Positions 21,805-30,870 of a stretch of 64,000 bases of DNA are shown here, in pieces. The notes under the pieces are model-generated. The model ran no database searches and was not told where the DNA came from. It was given only the letters and a program-made list of their open reading frames with translations. The stretch's first letter is position 1. Each line of letters starts with the position of its first letter. The stretch is from NCBI GenBank assembly GCA_034431315.1, contig DAOUDK010000004.1, positions 1-64,000 on the forward strand, given 5' to 3'. The stretch comes from JAUWOY01 sp034431315 (lineage in GTDB: Bacteria > Chloroflexota > Anaerolineae > VGOG01). A program made the position numbers and the translations under genes.

Positions 21805-24800
21805 ATGAAAGACCAAGATAAGACAAAAGAGCAACTCATAAACAATCCTGAAAAGAGTAGAGCACGCTTCCCCCAGTGGGAACGCTACGCTTGGGTCTTG
21901 GCAGTGGTGTGGACGGTGGTCGTCGCCGCATCGCTGGTGTGGAATGTGGTCCAGGTGAGGCATAATACCCTGGAGGCGGCTCGTATTCAGGCACGGGTCG
22001 CTCACGGGAAAGACGTCATCTACCGTCGCTGGAACGCCGGGTACGGTGGGGTCTACGTGCCGGTGACCGAAGTGACGAAGCCCAACCCCTACCTGTCCGA
22101 CTTGCCCGAGCGCGACATCACGACGCCGTCGGGCAAGCTGCTGACGTTGATGAATCCGGCCTACATGACACGCCAAGTGCATGAGCTGGCGGAGGAGGAA
22201 TACGGTGTTCGCGGACACATCACCAGCCTGAAACCGATCCGTCCAGAGAATGCCCCCGATCCATGGGAGACCGAAGCGCTCCAGGCTTTTGAGTGCGGGG
22301 AGACCGAAATCAGTTCGGTCGAGGAGATGGAAGGCGAAGAGTACATGCGCCTAATGCGCCCTTTAATCACCGAGAAGGGCTGTCTGAAATGCCACGCCGC
22401 GCAGGGATATCAGGAGGGAGACATTCGGGGTGGGATCAGCGTTTCTATTCCCGTGGAGCCCCTGTGGACTGTTGCGCGTATGCAGGTGTTCACATTGGCG
22501 GGAGGTCACGCCATGCTGTGGCTGATGGGGCTGGGGGGGATCGTCCTGGGGACGCAGCGGCTGAGGCGGAACGAGCGGGAGCGCAGGCGGGCCAAGGAGG
22601 CGCTGCGGGATAGTGAGGAGAGGTATCGGGACCTGTTTGAAAACGCAAGCGATCTTATACAGAGTGTTGCACTAGATGGTCATCTTGTATATGTCAACCG
22701 TGCCTGGCGAGAAACCCTTGGGTATGATGAGGAAGAAATCGCCAGCCTTTCGCTGTTCGACATTATTCATCCGGATAGCCAAGCACACTGCATGGAGGTA
22801 TTCCAGCGTGTGACATCTGGAGAGGAGGTTGATAATGTTGAGGCGGTGTTCGTTTCCAAGGATGGTAAGGAAATCGCAGTTGAGGGGGCCGCCAACTGCA
22901 AATTCGTAGATGGGAAGCCTATCTACACCCGAGGCATTTTCCGCGACATCACCGAGCGCAAGCGGGCGGAGGAGGAAATCAAGCGGCGAGCGGCTCAGGC
23001 TGCGCTGGCCTATGAAGTGGGTCAGCGTGTGAGCGCCAAGCTAGAACCGGATGAGCTGTTGTCCGAAATCGTGACTGCTGTCCGTGATGCCTTTGATTAC
23101 TATGGCGTGATGATGCTGCTGCTCGATGATAAAGCCGAATACCTGACTCTACAGTCCATCGCAGGCGGCTACATCAACATCTTCCCCGAGGATCTCCGGC
23201 TTGCCGTCGGGGAAGGGATGATAGGGTACGCGGCAGCGAGCGGCGAAACTCAGGTCAGCGGGGATGTTAGCAAGGACCCTCATTACGTGCGCAAGGCGAA
23301 GGAGGAAACAAAGTCGGAGCTTGCGGTACCTATCAAGAGTGGGCAGAAGGTCATTGGCGTGCTCGATCTACAGAGTAACGAATTCGATGCCTTCGATGAA
23401 ACCGACGTAATGCTGATAGAGACATTGACCGGCCAAATCGCCGTGGCGATCGAGAACGCGCAGTTGTACGAGGAGACCCAGCAGCGTGCCCTGGAGCAGG
23501 AGACGCTGCGGGAGGCAGCGCTGGCACTAACCACCGCCCTGGATCGGAGCGAGGTGATTGACCGCATCCTGGCCCAGTTGCAGCGGGTAGTGCCCTACGA
23601 CAGCGCGTCAGTCCAACTCCTTCAGGGAGATAGGCTGGTGATCATCGGCGGGCACGGCTTTCCCAACCTGCCAGACCTGCTGGGCATCACTTTCCCCGCC
23701 AATGGCGACAACCCCAACAGCGAGGTGATCCGCACCCGAGCCTCCTTCATCGTGGAGGATGCCCCGGCCGTGTACGAGGCATTTCGAGAAGACCCACACC
23801 GGCAGGCCGTTATCCGCTCCTGGCTGGGAGTGCCGCTGCTGGTCGGCGAGCGGCTAGTAGGGATGATCGCCCTGGACAAGTGCGAGCCGGGGTTCTACAC
23901 CCAGCAGCACGCCCGGCTGGCCGAGGCGTTTGCTGCCCAGGGGGCCATCGCCATCGAGAACGCCCGCCTCTTCGAAGAGATCGAGGAGCGCCGCCTGTAC
24001 CTGGAGACGGTGCTGGGAGCCGCCCCCGACGCCATCGTTACCCTGGATGACCGCTTTCAGGTCGTGGAGTGGAACGCAGGCGCAGAGAGGCTGTTCGGAT
24101 ACTCACGGGAGGAGGCGGTCGGCCAACATCTTGACCACCTGGTCACCAGCCCCGATGTCCTCAAGGAGGCGATCGGGTTTACGCAGAGGGTCCTGGGCGG
24201 AAAGGAGCTGCCTCCCACAGAGGCCGTCCGTTATCGGAAGGATGGCTCTCCGGTGGACGTCATCGTGGCCGGGTCCCCGATCTTCGTGGGAGATGAGTTG
24301 ATCGGGGCAGTTGCCGTCTACACCGACATCACCGCGCGGGTGCGGATGGAGGAGACACTGCGCGCCCTGGCGCTTCTCGACGAACTTACCGACCTGTACA
24401 ACCGGCGGGGATTCTTCACCCTGGGTCAACAGCAGTTGAAGGCGGCCCAGCGGGGGAAGAGGAGAATGGCGCTGCTTTTCGCCGACTTTAACGGCCTGAA
24501 GCAGATTAACGATGCCTTTGGCCACCCTGAGGGAGACCGGGCGTTGATTGAGACCGCCGAGGTCCTCGAAGAGACCTTTCGCGAGTCGGACATCATCGCT
24601 CGCATCGGTGGGGACGAGTTTGCGGTGCTGGCCATAGAGACCAATGGGTCCCCCGCCGAGGTCCTTATCCATCGGTTGCGAGAGAACCTGGAGGCTCGCA
24701 ACGCGAGGGGAGACCGCCCCTACGAGTTGTCGCTGAGCGTGGGCTTGGCGCACTACGATCCCGAGGCTCCCTGTTCCCTTGATGAACTGGTGGCCCAGGC

Positions 24801-24834
24801 GGATAGAGCGATGTACGAGCAGAAAAAGGGCTAG
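21805..24834 (+). CDS. Heme-type sensor/PAS/GAF diguanylate cyclase
   Basis: A 1009-residue membrane signalling protein that should make cyclic di-GMP. Order: membrane helix (about 28-48); an extracytoplasmic Tll0287-like (DUF3365) domain with the heme motif C193-L-K-C196-H197; a second helix (about 230-250); PAS (270-390); two GAF domains (about 405-570 and 580-730); PAS (735-860); GGDEF with intact G-G-D-E-F (935-939) and I-site R-E-S-D five residues earlier. The heme-type domain suggests redox or gas sensing. I chose ATG 21805 with a GGGAGGT site; the frame is open further upstream inside the exporter gene. It forms an operon with the HD-GYP gene downstream and shares its N-terminal K-D-Q-x-K-T-x-E motif. 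Confidence 0.9.
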   Translation: MKDQDKTKEQLINNPEKSRARFPQWERYAWVLAVVWTVVVAASLVWNVVQVRHNTLEAARIQARVAHGKDVIYRRWNAGYGGVYVPVTEVTKPNPYLSDLPERDITTPSGKLLTLMNPAYMTRQVHELAEEEYGVRGHITSLKPIRPENAPDPWETEALQAFECGETEISSVEEMEGEEYMRLMRPLITEKGCLKCHAAQGYQEGDIRGGISVSIPVEPLWTVARMQVFTLAGGHAMLWLMGLGGIVLGTQRLRRNERERRRAKEALRDSEERYRDLFENASDLIQSVALDGHLVYVNRAWRETLGYDEEEIASLSLFDIIHPDSQAHCMEVFQRVTSGEEVDNVEAVFVSKDGKEIAVEGAANCKFVDGKPIYTRGIFRDITERKRAEEEIKRRAAQAALAYEVGQRVSAKLEPDELLSEIVTAVRDAFDYYGVMMLLLDDKAEYLTLQSIAGGYINIFPEDLRLAVGEGMIGYAAASGETQVSGDVSKDPHYVRKAKEETKSELAVPIKSGQKVIGVLDLQSNEFDAFDETDVMLIETLTGQIAVAIENAQLYEETQQRALEQETLREAALALTTALDRSEVIDRILAQLQRVVPYDSASVQLLQGDRLVIIGGHGFPNLPDLLGITFPANGDNPNSEVIRTRASFIVEDAPAVYEAFREDPHRQAVIRSWLGVPLLVGERLVGMIALDKCEPGFYTQQHARLAEAFAAQGAIAIENARLFEEIEERRLYLETVLGAAPDAIVTLDDRFQVVEWNAGAERLFGYSREEAVGQHLDHLVTSPDVLKEAIGFTQRVLGGKELPPTEAVRYRKDGSPVDVIVAGSPIFVGDELIGAVAVYTDITARVRMEETLRALALLDELTDLYNRRGFFTLGQQQLKAAQRGKRRMALLFADFNGLKQINDAFGHPEGDRALIETAEVLEETFRESDIIARIGGDEFAVLAIETNGSPAEVLIHRLRENLEARNARGDRPYELSLSVGLAHYDPEAPCSLDELVAQADRAMYEQKKG

Positions 24835-24884
24835 GGCTCGGTCGGAGACCTTCGCCCAACGAGGTGGTTTAGGAGGTGCATAAG

Positions 24885-27875
24885 GTGAAAGACCAGGGTA
24901 AGACCCAAGAGCGGCTTATAAACGAACTGGCAGAGTTGCGCCAACGGGTCGCCGAGTTGGAAGCGGCGGATACCGAACAGGTGCGGGCGGAGAGGGCGCT
25001 GCAGGAGAGCGAGGAGAAATATCGGACCATGATCGAACAGTCCAATGACATGATCTGGACCTTGGACACGGAGGGCAGTCTTACTTTCTTTAACAAGCGC
25101 TCCGAGGAAATCAGCGGTCACCGATTCGAGGATTGGCGGGGCAAATCCTTCGCGCCGCTCATTGTGGAAGAAGACTTGCCGCTTGTGGTGGACGTATTCC
25201 GTAGAACCCTGAACGGAGAGCCCCAGCACTACGAAGTGCGAGTGAGAAAAGAGGATGGGGACATTTTCACTCTCTCCGTCAATACCGCTCCCATCCTGGA
25301 AGCAGGTAAAGTCGTTGGCACTGTCAGTTTCGGGCGCGACATCACCGAGCGAGTGCAAGCGGGGAAGTCGCTGCGGGAGAGCGAGGAACGTTTCCAACAA
25401 GTAGCAGAAAATGCTCAGGAATGGATCTGGGAAGTAGATGCCCACGGTTTATATACCTATGCAAGTCCAGTAGTGGAAAAGATACTTGATTATAAACCCG
25501 AAGAAGTTGTGGGAAAAAAACACTTCTATGACCTATTCCATCCTGAGGATCGGGAAGAATTCAAGAAGGCAGCGTTTGAGGTGTTTGCCCAAAAGCAGCC
25601 TTTCCGCGAATTCACAAACCGGAATGTGCGCCAGGATGGCGAAACAGTCTGGCTCTCGACAAGCGGAGTTCCCATACTCGATGAGGAGGGAACCCTTCTC
25701 GGATACAGAGGCGCAGACACAGACATCACCGAGCGCAAGCGGGCGGAGAGAGCGTTAGAGCGGCGGGCGAGCCAGTTGGCCACGGTGGGCGAGATTGGGC
25801 GGCAGATCGCTTCTATCCTCGACCGCGATGAGTTGCTGCACCAGATGGCGAACCTGCTAGAAGATGTCTTTGGCTATCGCTATGCTTACATCTTTTTGCT
25901 TGATGAAGACTCAGATGAGTTAGTGCTCAGAGCAGGGGCAGGGCCCGGAAGGCTGCTCGAAGGCACGCGGATTGCAGTTGAGGCGAGGTCAATCAACGCT
26001 TGGGTGGCGAGGACTGGCAAGCCCCTCCTGGCCAACGATGTTGCCAGGGAGCCTATGTATCTCCATCTTGAGGAGGTAGCAGATACAAAGTCGGAGTTGA
26101 CGGTTCCCATCAAGGTCAAGGACCAGGTCATAGGAACGCTGGACGTTCAGAGCACGGAGCTTTACGCTTTCGATGAGAGCGACCTGTTCACCCTTCAAGC
26201 CCTGGCCAGCCAGGCAGGGATCGCCATTGAGAACGCGCGGCTCTACGAGGAGACGAAGCGCCGCGCTGAGGAGATGACCAGTGTGTACAACATCAGTGTC
26301 GCCACCACCTCCACCCTCAGCCTGGATGAGGTGCTGAAGTCGGTCTGCGAGCAGGTCAGCCGCTTGATGGAGGTGTCCAGCTTCTACATCGCCCTCTACG
26401 ATGCAGGTAGGGAGGAGCTATCTTTCGAGTTGGCCCTTGATGAGGGGGTGCCCGTGGAGAAGTTCACCCGCAAGCTGGCCGACGGTGCCGGCCTGAGCGG
26501 GTGGATCGTCCAGTCGAAGCAGTCCCTCCTGATCAGGGACGCGGAGAGAGAGGAGTTCCCGGTGGGGGCCATCGTTGTCGGTTTGCCGGCCCGCTCCTGG
26601 CTGGGCGTGCCCCTCTTGTACATGGACCAGGTGGTGGGCGTTATGGGCGTGCAGAGCTACCAGCCCCACGCCTTCGACGAGAACGACCAGCAGCTCCTGT
26701 CTACCATCGCTGCCCAGGTAGCCATCGCTATCGAGAACGCGCGGCTCTTCGCCGAAACCAATGGAAGGACCAACGACCTGGCTCTTCTCCTCGGCACCAG
26801 CACCGCCATCTCCTCCACCCTCGACCTGGATCAGATCCTGAAAACTGTGGCCCGACAGATCATCACCTCGCTGGTGGCCACCTTGTGCCGCATCACCTTA
26901 CTGGATGAGGCAGGGGAGAATCTGGTCATCCGTGCTGTTTACCCCATTCGAGAACAGGAAGCGCAAGATGACCTCGGCCGGCGATTCCCCCTGGCCATGG
27001 TCCCCTGGCACAGGCAGGTGATCGAGACCGGCCAGCCGGTCGTCCTGCGCCAGGACGTGCCAGAGTTGGCCCTGTCGGACGAGGAGCGCAAGCTGGCCCT
27101 GACCGAGGGGGTGAAATCGGCCGCTCTGATTCCCTTGATCGTGGGGGGACGAGTGCTGGGCGTTATCTCCCTGGCAGAGGAACGGGACTGGGAGCGCAGC
27201 CCCTTCACCCCGGAGAAAGTAGCGCTTTGCCAGAGTATCGCCGCCCAGGCAGCGGTGGCCATCGAGAACGCCCACCTGTACGAGGAACTCCAGCAAAGCT
27301 TCATTCAGACCATCGCTGCCCTGGCTGCGGCAGTGGACGCCAAGGATCCCTACACCGGCGGCCATTCCCAGCGCACCACGGAGTTGGCTGCGGCCATTGC
27401 CCAGGAACTGGGGTTGGACGACGAGGAGGTCGAGTTGATCCGCTATGCCTGCCTATTGCATGACGTGGGCAAGATCGGCATCAGCGAGGAGATCCTGCTC
27501 AAGCCAGGACCCCTGAATGCGGAGGAGTGGGAAGTAGTCCGCAGGCATCCCGCTCTTGGTGCTAGCATCGTGGAGAGGGCTGCTTTGCTATACGAGATGG
27601 TGCCGATTATTCTGCACCATCACGAGCGCTACGATGGTCAGGGCTATCCGGAGGGATTGAGGGGAGAGGACATTCCCTTCAAAGCTCGCATCCTGGCGGT
27701 GGCCGATGCCTACGAGGCCATGACGTCCGACCGGGCCTACCGGCCGGCCATGACGGTGCAGCAGGCTCTGGCCACCTTGCGGGAGGGGGCGGACAGGCAG
27801 TGGGATGGCAAGGTGGTGGAGGTTCTTAACAGGATCATCCGAGAACAAGACTCAGTGGATCCAAAATCGCTCTGA
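24885..27875 (+). CDS. PAS/GAF-regulated HD-GYP cyclic-di-GMP phosphodiesterase
   Basis: A soluble 996-residue protein predicted to degrade cyclic di-GMP, the opposite of the protein encoded just upstream. An N-terminal coiled coil (about 5-45) leads into two PAS domains (45-290), then three GAF domains (about 300-460, 465-625, 630-790), then HD-GYP. The metal site includes H859-D860 (L-L-H-D-V-G-K-I-G), H911-H913 and G920-Y-P (G-Q-G-Y-P). I chose GTG 24885, eight bases after AGGAGG; an in-frame GTG at 24876 lies inside that site. The last residues D-P-K-S-L and the stop codon fall in a dispersed repeat (27862-27935) that has a near-copy at 53453-53524. Confidence 0.92.
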   Translation: MKDQGKTQERLINELAELRQRVAELEAADTEQVRAERALQESEEKYRTMIEQSNDMIWTLDTEGSLTFFNKRSEEISGHRFEDWRGKSFAPLIVEEDLPLVVDVFRRTLNGEPQHYEVRVRKEDGDIFTLSVNTAPILEAGKVVGTVSFGRDITERVQAGKSLRESEERFQQVAENAQEWIWEVDAHGLYTYASPVVEKILDYKPEEVVGKKHFYDLFHPEDREEFKKAAFEVFAQKQPFREFTNRNVRQDGETVWLSTSGVPILDEEGTLLGYRGADTDITERKRAERALERRASQLATVGEIGRQIASILDRDELLHQMANLLEDVFGYRYAYIFLLDEDSDELVLRAGAGPGRLLEGTRIAVEARSINAWVARTGKPLLANDVAREPMYLHLEEVADTKSELTVPIKVKDQVIGTLDVQSTELYAFDESDLFTLQALASQAGIAIENARLYEETKRRAEEMTSVYNISVATTSTLSLDEVLKSVCEQVSRLMEVSSFYIALYDAGREELSFELALDEGVPVEKFTRKLADGAGLSGWIVQSKQSLLIRDAEREEFPVGAIVVGLPARSWLGVPLLYMDQVVGVMGVQSYQPHAFDENDQQLLSTIAAQVAIAIENARLFAETNGRTNDLALLLGTSTAISSTLDLDQILKTVARQIITSLVATLCRITLLDEAGENLVIRAVYPIREQEAQDDLGRRFPLAMVPWHRQVIETGQPVVLRQDVPELALSDEERKLALTEGVKSAALIPLIVGGRVLGVISLAEERDWERSPFTPEKVALCQSIAAQAAVAIENAHLYEELQQSFIQTIAALAAAVDAKDPYTGGHSQRTTELAAAIAQELGLDDEEVELIRYACLLHDVGKIGISEEILLKPGPLNAEEWEVVRRHPALGASIVERAALLYEMVPIILHHHERYDGQGYPEGLRGEDIPFKARILAVADAYEAMTSDRAYRPAMTVQQALATLREGADRQWDGKVVEVLNRIIREQDSVDPKSL

Positions 27876-27935
27876 GGGGATTGTCAAATCCCCGCTTTTC
27901 GCCTGGATCTGACGATCCAGGCCGAGCAGAATTGG
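27862..27935. repeat. GGGGATT-GTCAAATCCCC / GATCCAGGC palindromic repeat
   Basis: It contains GGGGATTGTCAAATCCCC and GCCTGGATC-GATCCAGGC hairpins. Near-identical DNA recurs at 53453-53524, and a related form at 45277-45335. This copy includes the stop codon of the HD-GYP gene. Confidence 0.75.
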
Positions 27936-27967
27936 ATCTACTGAGACTATTGTGAGGAGGTAGAGAG

Positions 27968-29323
27968 ATGAAAAAGCCGCATCTTGTTCTAACTTTGGCG
28001 TTGGCCCTGGGTTTGTTGGTGGGCCTGACCACAGGCGCCACTGTTTCGGCTGCCTATCCCGGCAAGAAGATCCAGATTCCCAGCATCAACGTCGAGAATG
28101 GCTGGAGCACCTGGATAAATGCGCAGAACGTGGGGGATGACGATACCGGGGCGGTTGTTTTCTTCTGGGGGGAGTATTCGGAACAGTGTCCACCCAATTC
28201 TCCTGGCCCCGCCGCAGTCATGTGTCAGACAATCGTCCAGCACGGCGTTTGGACGCTGCGAAGTGTTATCCCCACCGAGGCCAAGGCGGCCATCATCTAC
28301 TCGGTAGACAAGGACGTCTTCGATGAAGCCTGCCGGGATGCCGTTGACGCCATCGGCGACGACTCCGCCTGGACGCAGTGGAAAGCTGCCTACCAGGGCA
28401 CCGGCCAGCCCCTGGCAGTGGGTGTTATGCGCTTTGGCCCCAACGGCTCTTCCAGCGACTACGTTGGCATCTCTGAGGCCATGGAGGGGGAGTATCCCTA
28501 TGGGTACTATGCTCTCCTTCTTAAGAAAGAGTACCAGGGCCAGAACGCCCAGCTTTCCATTCAGAACTCAGGCCGATACTGCGTCTCCGTCTTGGTCGAG
28601 TACAGAGAAAGCGACACCTGTCAGCTCGTCCACACCCAGCACTTCGAGGCGCTGGCGCCAGGTGAGGCCTTGCATCTGAAGATGGAGGACATTGAGGCGA
28701 TACCCACCAACTGGCTGGGGACAGCGTTCGTCACGGCGAGCCAACCGCTGGGAGTCGTCGTGGAGCATAGCAACGTCCCGCCAACTCCCACCAGCACGGC
28801 AACACCGACCCCCACCCCCACCCCCACGCCAACGCCGACTCCAACGGGCACGTCAATGCCGACGGCTACGCTTACCAGCACCCCAACGCCGACTCCCACT
28901 GGCACGACCACGACGGCCACTGCTACATCCACAGCAACTGCTACACCTACGGTGATCGTAGCTGCAAATTTCGATGTGTATATACCTCTCGTCATCAAAG
29001 AGCCCAGCCCTGAACCTACAGTGAGTAACTTGCACATGAGTAGTGCTCCTTATGGCCCGCCCGTGACCCAATTCCCGCCGGGGACAGCCGTCGTCTACGC
29101 GGTCTTCAGCTATTCTTACATGCAGGACGACGAGATCAGGGTAAGGGTTCATGACCAGGTAGGCCGTCTCTTATTCGAACAGATTGAGACTTATACAGGC
29201 TCTGGGACAGAGTCTATAGAGGTATCGGGTCCCGAGGGAGCCTTCCCCGATGGGCGGTATCTTACCATTTTGTACAGAGGTTTGTGGCCGATTGAGACTA
29301 TCCTCTGGGATGTGGGCAGTTAG
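27968..29323 (+). CDS. Secreted protein with Thr/Pro stalk
   Basis: A 451-residue exported protein of unknown function. A cleavable signal peptide (1-28) is followed by a beta-rich domain (about 30-265) with S-T-W-I-N-A-Q-N-V-G and V-V-E-H-S-N strands. Then come a low-complexity Thr/Pro/Ala linker (about 267-330) and F-D-V-Y-I-P-L-V-I-K, a form of the V-Y-(L/I)-P-L-V motif typical near the C-terminus of secreted Chloroflexota proteins. Here an extra ~105-residue beta-rich domain follows the motif. The ribosome site GAGGAGG is strong. Cell-surface binding or matrix function is possible. Confidence 0.8.
   Translation: MKKPHLVLTLALALGLLVGLTTGATVSAAYPGKKIQIPSINVENGWSTWINAQNVGDDDTGAVVFFWGEYSEQCPPNSPGPAAVMCQTIVQHGVWTLRSVIPTEAKAAIIYSVDKDVFDEACRDAVDAIGDDSAWTQWKAAYQGTGQPLAVGVMRFGPNGSSSDYVGISEAMEGEYPYGYYALLLKKEYQGQNAQLSIQNSGRYCVSVLVEYRESDTCQLVHTQHFEALAPGEALHLKMEDIEAIPTNWLGTAFVTASQPLGVVVEHSNVPPTPTSTATPTPTPTPTPTPTPTGTSMPTATLTSTPTPTPTGTTTTATATSTATATPTVIVAANFDVYIPLVIKEPSPEPTVSNLHMSSAPYGPPVTQFPPGTAVVYAVFSYSYMQDDEIRVRVHDQVGRLLFEQIETYTGSGTESIEVSGPEGAFPDGRYLTILYRGLWPIETILWDVGS
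28780..28960 (+). repeat. Low-complexity Thr/Pro-coding microsatellite-like tract
   Basis: Degenerate CCN-ACN codon repeats (ACCCCCACCCCCAC and variants) encode the stalk of the secreted protein. Such tracts change length easily. Confidence 0.7.
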
Positions 29324-29328
29324 TGAGC

Positions 29329-29357
29329 TTGCCTTTCTCACGTGCAGTGAGTATAAT
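29329..29357 (+). promoter_or_regulatory. Promoter for the acylphosphatase gene
   Basis: TTGCCT (29329-29334), 17-base spacer, TATAAT (29352-29357), 24 bases before the ATG at 29381. Confidence 0.6.
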
Positions 29358-29380
29358 ACTTTTGGCCGAGGTGATGAGAC

Positions 29381-29659
29381 ATGGCTAAGAAAAGAGCCCA
29401 CGTCTTCGTCAGCGGTTGGGTGCAGGGCGTCTTCTTCCGGGGCGAGACCCGCGATCTAGCCCGTCAGTTGGGCGTGACCGGCTGGGTCAGGAACCTGTGG
29501 GACGGAAGGGTGGAGGCCGTCTTCGAGGGGGAGGACTGGGCCGTCGAGCGGCTGGTAGCCTGGTGCCACCGCGGGCCGCGCGGGGCGCACGTGGATGATG
29601 TTGACGTAACTTATGAGGACTACACCGGAGAGTACGGGACTTTCAGCGTGCGCTATTGA
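29381..29659 (+). CDS. acyP: Acylphosphatase
   Basis: Hydrolyses acyl phosphates such as carbamoyl or acetyl phosphate. The 92-residue protein is full length and carries the family sites: V-S-G-W-V-Q-G-V-F-F-R, where the second R binds phosphate, and G-W-V-R-N-L-W-D-G-R-V-E-A, whose Asn orients the attacking water. It is transcribed from its own promoter, with a repeat element (29680-29745) following. Confidence 0.95.
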   Translation: MAKKRAHVFVSGWVQGVFFRGETRDLARQLGVTGWVRNLWDGRVEAVFEGEDWAVERLVAWCHRGPRGAHVDDVDVTYEDYTGEYGTFSVRY

Positions 29660-29679
29660 AGGCTGTGAAGGGTGATGGT

Positions 29680-29745
29680 ATATGACAGCGAATCAAGAGG
29701 ATTGACCGAATTCCATTCGGTAAATCCTTGAATTCGTTGTCATAT
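29680..29745. repeat. ATATGACA-ended palindrome with AACGAATTC arms
   Basis: The left arm starts ATATGACAGCGAATC and the right arm ends GAATTCGTTGTCATAT, with further inner pairing (CCGAATT / ATTCGG). It shares end sequence with 6032-6053 and the AACGAATT core with 19160-19230. Confidence 0.75.
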
Positions 29746-29786
29746 TTTCATGCGTTCCACAAATAAAACTCAAGGAGGAAGCAGCA

Positions 29787-30737
29787 ATGAAAATGGACAA
29801 GGTTTCACAAGCAATGGAGAAGGTGGGCATACCCGGCCGGGATGCCTACGATCTCCCCACCAGCCCGAAGCGTTTTCCCGACGGGGCCTGGTACCGGATG
29901 GAAATCTCCGGCATCGAACGCCCCAAAGTGCTGGAGGCCGTCATTGACGAGTCGCAGAAGCGGAACATGCCCATCCACCGCTTGATCTCGGTGGTGATGG
30001 GGGCCACCCTTTTGGACAAGGCGGAGCTCAAAGACTTCGCCCAGATGGCCGCTGACGCCAGGATGGAGGTCATCCTGACCCCTGGCCCGCGCTCTGCCTG
30101 GGACACGGGGCGGCAGTTGGTCACTCCAGAGGGGGGGCTCTCCGGCCTGCGCTTCCGTGGCTCCGACCAGTTGCAGCAAGTCATCACCGATATCATGACC
30201 TGCATTGATATCGGCTTTCGGGGCTTCCTGGTAATTGACGAGGGGCTGCTCTGGCTCCTCAACGAGCTGAGGAAAAACGGCGACATCCCGGAGGACGTGG
30301 TCTTCAAGGTCTCCATCTATGCCGGCCATGCCTCGGCCGCGGGAGGCAGGGTGCTGCAAATGCTGGGGGCGGGCACGTTTAACCCCGTGGCCGACCTCAG
30401 CCTGCCCCAGTTCGCTTCCATCCGGCAGGCCATTGACATCCCGCTGGATATCCACATCATTCTCACCGAGTCCTTCGGCGGATACATCCGCATCTACGAT
30501 GGCCCGGAGATGGCTCGCCTGTGTGCGCCCTGCTACTTCAAGATCGAGCCGGGCCCGGCGTGCGCGGCCGGGCCGGGGGCTCTCTACAAGCCGTGGGTGG
30601 ATGAGGGGATGTTGGCCGATTGGGGCCGCGTGAAAGTGAAATACGCCCAGATCATCCACGAGATCATCCAGGAGAACTTCCCTGAGGCCACGATGTCGGA
30701 GCTGGGGCCTGCGGATCTGGCCATACCGAAGCCATAG
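29787..30737 (+). CDS. TIM-barrel protein resembling U32-type peptidases
   Basis: A 316-residue protein of a poorly described family often labelled U32 peptidase. Features are P-T-S-P-K-R-F-P-D-G-A-x-Y-R-M-E-I near residue 25, G-P-R-S-A-W-D-T-G (about 100), D-E-G-L-L-W-L-L (about 152) and K-V-S-I-Y-A-G-H (about 172), spaced like beta/alpha barrel strands. In other bacteria I recall this family near DapA-type aldolase genes, and here two such aldolase fusions follow on the same strand. Peptidase activity is unproven; an enzyme acting on a small acid or sugar acid fits the setting better. The ribosome site is AAGGAGG. Confidence 0.6.
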   Translation: MKMDKVSQAMEKVGIPGRDAYDLPTSPKRFPDGAWYRMEISGIERPKVLEAVIDESQKRNMPIHRLISVVMGATLLDKAELKDFAQMAADARMEVILTPGPRSAWDTGRQLVTPEGGLSGLRFRGSDQLQQVITDIMTCIDIGFRGFLVIDEGLLWLLNELRKNGDIPEDVVFKVSIYAGHASAAGGRVLQMLGAGTFNPVADLSLPQFASIRQAIDIPLDIHIILTESFGGYIRIYDGPEMARLCAPCYFKIEPGPACAAGPGALYKPWVDEGMLADWGRVKVKYAQIIHEIIQENFPEATMSELGPADLAIPKP

Positions 30738-30750
30738 GCAGAAAGCGTTC

Positions 30751-30848
30751 AGGTGCCAGGCACTTTCATCGGCTTCTTCGGGGCCATAGTGCCTCCAGGC
30801 CAGGCAAGCTTACTCAATCAGTCGGCTATTTGCAAGTGCCTGGCACCT
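30751..30848. repeat. AGGTGCCAGGCACTT inverted repeat
   Basis: Perfect 15-bp arms (30751-30765 and 30834-30848) face each other in the gap before the first aldolase-Fae gene. The unit is a common dispersed palindrome in bacterial genomes. Confidence 0.75.
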
Positions 30849-30870
30849 TGATTGAAAAGGAGCAATGCGC

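Noticed and set aside
24876..24884. GTG 24876 as start of the HD-GYP gene
   Set aside because: This codon is part of the AGGAGGTG ribosome site; GTG 24885 is correctly spaced.
28780..28960. Tandem CCCAC-type tract as a possible CRISPR-like or regulatory array
   Set aside because: It is a low-complexity coding linker in frame with the secreted protein; no spacers.
29805..30659. 284-residue frame opposite the U32-like gene
   Set aside because: The forward frame has family motifs and an AAGGAGG site; this one has neither.
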